From Candidatus Eiseniibacteriota bacterium (GTDB lineage Bacteria > JAFGKV01): a DNA stretch of 9,844 nt. The DNA lies in assembly GCA_025453925.1 (NCBI GenBank), contig JALOPK010000098.1, forward strand, positions 1 to 9,844, written 5' to 3'. Both the position numbers and the translations under genes were made by a program. The notes beneath the pieces were generated by a model, which was given only the letters and a program-made list of their open reading frames with translations, searched no databases and was not told the DNA's origin. Shown piece by piece: positions 8,272 through 9,844 of this stretch (the first letter of the stretch is position 1; each line of letters opens with the position of its first letter).

Positions 8272-8295
8272 CAGATCCTGATCAGGCGGTCTGAT
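8272..8295 (+). promoter_or_regulatory. Dyad symmetry upstream of the M23 gene, possible operator
   Basis: The perfect 10-base palindrome CCTGATCAGG (8277-8286) is flanked by CAGA (8272-8275) and TCTG (8290-8293). An overlapping dyad ATCAG-N5-CTGAT spans 8281-8295, so the half-site CTGAT/ATCAG occurs three times in 18 bases. It ends about 30 bases before the start codon, a normal place for an operator or a leader hairpin. The protein that would bind it is unknown. Confidence 0.35.
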
Positions 8296-8309
8296 TACGC
8301 GATTCTCTA

Positions 8310-8319
8310 GGGGAGAGAG
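8310..8319 (+). promoter_or_regulatory. Ribosome binding site of the M23 peptidase gene
   Basis: The purine-rich GGGGAGAGAG ends 5 bases before ATG 8325 and supports that start. Confidence 0.65.
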
Positions 8320-8324
8320 CTGTC

Positions 8325-9047
8325 ATGACGCTGCACTTGCCACATCGCGATCGAAGATGGATACGGGCAATGCTTCATTCCGGCTGGGCCCTGGCAGCCC
8401 TGCTGGCGGTCGGACTCTATGTCGAGCATCGTGTGCTGATTCGGGCTCGCGCCAGGCTGTCACTCGCCCAGGAGGAGGCCGCCAGGCTCAGACTCATTGA
8501 GCAGGAGCTCTATCATCTCAAGATACGCCAGGACTGGGTCGTGAACCTCCTGCAGGTGCCCACCGGGTCATCACCAGGCGACTCAACCCGTCAGCCGAGC
8601 CTCGAGGAAGCGACCGGGCCTGATCTCTGGCCGGCGCAATCGGATTCTGCGGCATCCGCTGTGTCCGCGGATGATCCCATCCCTCACCTCTGGCCAGTCA
8701 GCGGGTGGGTGACGCAGGAGTTCAGGCCACCGAGGAGCCCACACCATCACGGCGTAGACATCGCAGAGAGGCTTGGGACTCCGGTGGTCGCACCGGCGAG
8801 GGGGGAGGTGCTTCGCGTGTACTGGAACGACACCATGGGCCGGGTGCTGGAGCTACAGCACCCCGATGGCCACCTCACCCGGTATGCCCATCTGCAGACG
8901 GTAGAGGTGCAACCGGGGGAGACAGTGGAGGCCGGTCAGATGGTCGCCAGACTAGGCACATCGGGCAAGAGCACGGCACCACATCTGCACTACGAGGTGG
9001 AGCTAAGGGGAACCCTGCTGGACCCGGCCTCCTTCTTGCCCAACTGA
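8325..9047 (+). CDS. Membrane-anchored M23 (LytM-family) peptidoglycan endopeptidase
   Basis: 240 residues. A basic N-terminal stretch is followed by one membrane segment (about 17-33), a charged coiled-coil-like region (about 35-75), a Ser/Pro/Asp-rich linker (about 78-120) and a LytM domain (about 122-237). The metal ligands and catalytic residues of an active M23 enzyme are all present: HxxxD with H141 and D145 (HHGVDIA), H189 in YAHL, and the HxH pair H220/H222 in APHLHYEV. The GTSGKS turn before HLH is also typical. M23 enzymes cut peptide cross-links or bridges in peptidoglycan; the anchor and basic N-terminus predict a periplasm-facing domain tethered to the inner membrane. Unlike degenerate EnvC/NlpD activators, the active site is intact, so it is probably a hydrolase. 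It is monocistronic as far as the window shows and convergent with the PAP2 gene. Its cleavage specificity cannot be told. Confidence 0.93.
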   Translation: MTLHLPHRDRRWIRAMLHSGWALAALLAVGLYVEHRVLIRARARLSLAQEEAARLRLIEQELYHLKIRQDWVVNLLQVPTGSSPGDSTRQPSLEEATGPDLWPAQSDSAASAVSADDPIPHLWPVSGWVTQEFRPPRSPHHHGVDIAERLGTPVVAPARGEVLRVYWNDTMGRVLELQHPDGHLTRYAHLQTVEVQPGETVEAGQMVARLGTSGKSTAPHLHYEVELRGTLLDPASFLPN

Positions 9048-9050
9048 GTA

Positions 9051-9081
9051 CTCGGGTTCATAAGTACGGTCACGTACCGAG
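9051..9081 (+). terminator. Weak stem-loop just after the M23 gene
   Basis: CTCGG (9051-9055) can pair with CCGAG (9077-9081), and inside it GTACG-GTCA-CGTAC (9064-9077) forms a small alternative stem. The position three bases after the stop suits a terminator, but there is no T-run, so it is not a standard intrinsic one. The rest of 9048-9218 shows nothing else. Confidence 0.2.
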
Positions 9082-9218
9082 AGCGACGGGGCGACTGGGC
9101 CCCACGGCGCGAGGAGGGCAGATATCCGAGGTAGTATCCCACCGATCGAGCAATCCGCCGGCTGGCAGACTCGGGATGCAACGGCGGTCGAATGCGATCC
9201 TGTTTGTGAATCCGAGTG

Positions 9219-9844
9219 CTAGGTGGGCTGACCGAGTGCGGGAGCCGGGGAGTCCCCGGTGACGGGGTAGATCCGCCCGGCTAACCAAACCGCCATGGCG
9301 CCCACGGCCCACCCTGCGGATACATCAACGGTGTAGTGATACCAGCCGTACACGGTGGCGAAGCTGAGTATGGGGACGAGAATAGCCAGGAAGGCGAAGG
9401 CGGTGTGATGGTGCCGCCGGGCCTGGAGAAGCGCCGCCATCGCGACGGCGCAGTGGGAGCTGGGGAAGGCGCCACCGACCAATCCGCCGATGTCCACCAT
9501 GCGATGCTCCATCCAGGTAATGACATAGCCTTCCAACGGCACCTTGCGGAAATGACCGTAGAACTGCCGCGGCCCCTGTGTCGGGAAGATGAGGAAGAGC
9601 ACCAAGCATGCGAGAAACGAGATGAAGATTGCCGCGGCGCTCTGGTAGAACGCACCTCGATCGCGTCTGAAATACAGCGGGATGCACAGCATGTAGGGGA
9701 TCAGGTAGTACGAGAAGTAGCCCAGAATGATGAGCTCGTTGAGGGGCTTGTTGTAGAACTGCTCGAAGAAGCTGGAGGGGAACCCCCGGAAGAAACGCAC
9801 ATCGATGGAGAGGAAAAACTCATCGTACCAGCGGGGCACGAGGA
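9219..9844 (-). CDS. PAP2-superfamily membrane protein, Aur1/inositolphosphotransferase-like, 5' end outside window
   Basis: The minus frame is open to the right edge. A GTG at 9839 exists, but relatives have extra membrane segments before this point and no ribosome site can be seen, so the gene most likely continues beyond the window. Numbering from that GTG gives 206 residues: ELIILGYFSYYLIPYML (35-51) is the conserved first visible segment, with further hydrophobic stretches near 66-86, 118-140, 147-164 and 172-190. The phosphatase motifs are present: PTQGPR (86-91) in place of the first motif, PSSH (126-129) and HYTVD with H168 and D172. This pattern is that of the PAP2_3/Aur1-like branch, which includes lipid phosphatases and inositol-phosphorylceramide synthases, rather than classical PgpB. 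The likely substrate is a lipid phosphate or phosphoinositide-type donor at the outer face of the inner membrane. The exact reaction is undetermined. Confidence 0.88.
   Translation of the reverse strand, partial: LVPRWYDEFFLSIDVRFFRGFPSSFFEQFYNKPLNELIILGYFSYYLIPYMLCIPLYFRRDRGAFYQSAAAIFISFLACLVLFLIFPTQGPRQFYGHFRKVPLEGYVITWMEHRMVDIGGLVGGAFPSSHCAVAMAALLQARRHHHTAFAFLAILVPILSFATVYGWYHYTVDVSAGWAVGAMAVWLAGRIYPVTGDSPAPALGQPT

Larger units (their letters stand above)
7606..8324. other. Divergent intergenic region with no confident gene
   Basis: About 720 bases between the minus-strand operon and the plus-strand M23 gene. A long minus frame covers 7515-8144, but it is rich in Cys, His, Arg and Ser and resembles no family, so I do not call it. 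On the plus strand a short frame from GTG 7666 to the stop at 7837-7839 begins like a secretion signal followed by SATIVAIRI. A second, from ATG 8033 to the stop at 8156-8158, has 41 codons. Both may be decayed coding pieces. A short direct repeat sits near 7900 and a dyad near 8280. No tRNA or rRNA was recognised. The promoters for both flanking transcripts should be here, but no clear -35/-10 pair was seen. Confidence 0.5.

Noticed and set aside
9245-9259. GC-rich dyad CCGGGGAGTCCCCGG considered as a terminator for the M23 gene
   Set aside because: It lies inside the last codons of the PAP2 gene, has a one-base centre between the arms and no T-run, so it fits coding sequence better than a terminator.
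1-9844. CRISPR arrays, insertion sequences, tRNA or rRNA genes, attachment sites
   Set aside because: No repeat-spacer pattern, transposase motifs, long inverted repeats or tRNA-like T-loop and acceptor pairing were seen on either strand; the window looks like ordinary chromosomal envelope genes.

Overview
This is a GC-rich window whose genes are typical of a diderm (Gram-negative-type) bacterium, because it encodes an Omp85 outer-membrane barrel and a TamB-like periplasm-spanning protein. The phylum cannot be fixed from the window. Gene content and style would fit Gemmatimonadota, Eisenbacteria or another FCB-like lineage, but that is a guess.

Layout. From about 7300 down to the left edge, four genes run on the minus strand as one tight block: a full-length CNNM/CBS/CorC protein (6032-7294), a shorter CNNM/CBS paralogue (5082-6035), a TamA/TamL-type Omp85 protein (3307-5085) and a TamB protein (1-3277), which is cut off by the left edge about one conserved motif before its C-terminus. 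The first two junctions are 4-base start/stop overlaps and the third is a 29-base gap, so this is very likely one translationally coupled operon. A small ORF of doubtful reality (7300-7605) precedes it and overlaps it in the same way. The stretch 7606-8324 has no convincing gene. It holds short repeats, fragments that look coding, and the upstream region of the next gene. On the plus strand, 8325-9047 encodes a membrane-anchored M23 (LytM) peptidase with all metal ligands present. Converging on it from the right edge is a PAP2/Aur1-like membrane phosphatase or phosphotransferase (9219-9844, 5' end outside the window).

How it fits together. Every confident gene concerns the cell envelope. TamA/TamB-type proteins act in outer-membrane assembly and probably in phospholipid traffic to the outer membrane. 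CNNM/CorC proteins are linked to Mg2+ or other cation handling in the inner membrane. The M23 enzyme cuts peptidoglycan cross-links, and the PAP2 protein modifies lipid phosphates. The most notable points are the co-transcription of two different CNNM proteins with a TAM pair, and an N-terminal lipobox-like cysteine on the Omp85 protein, which suggests a lipidated TamL-type rather than a classical TamA-type subunit.
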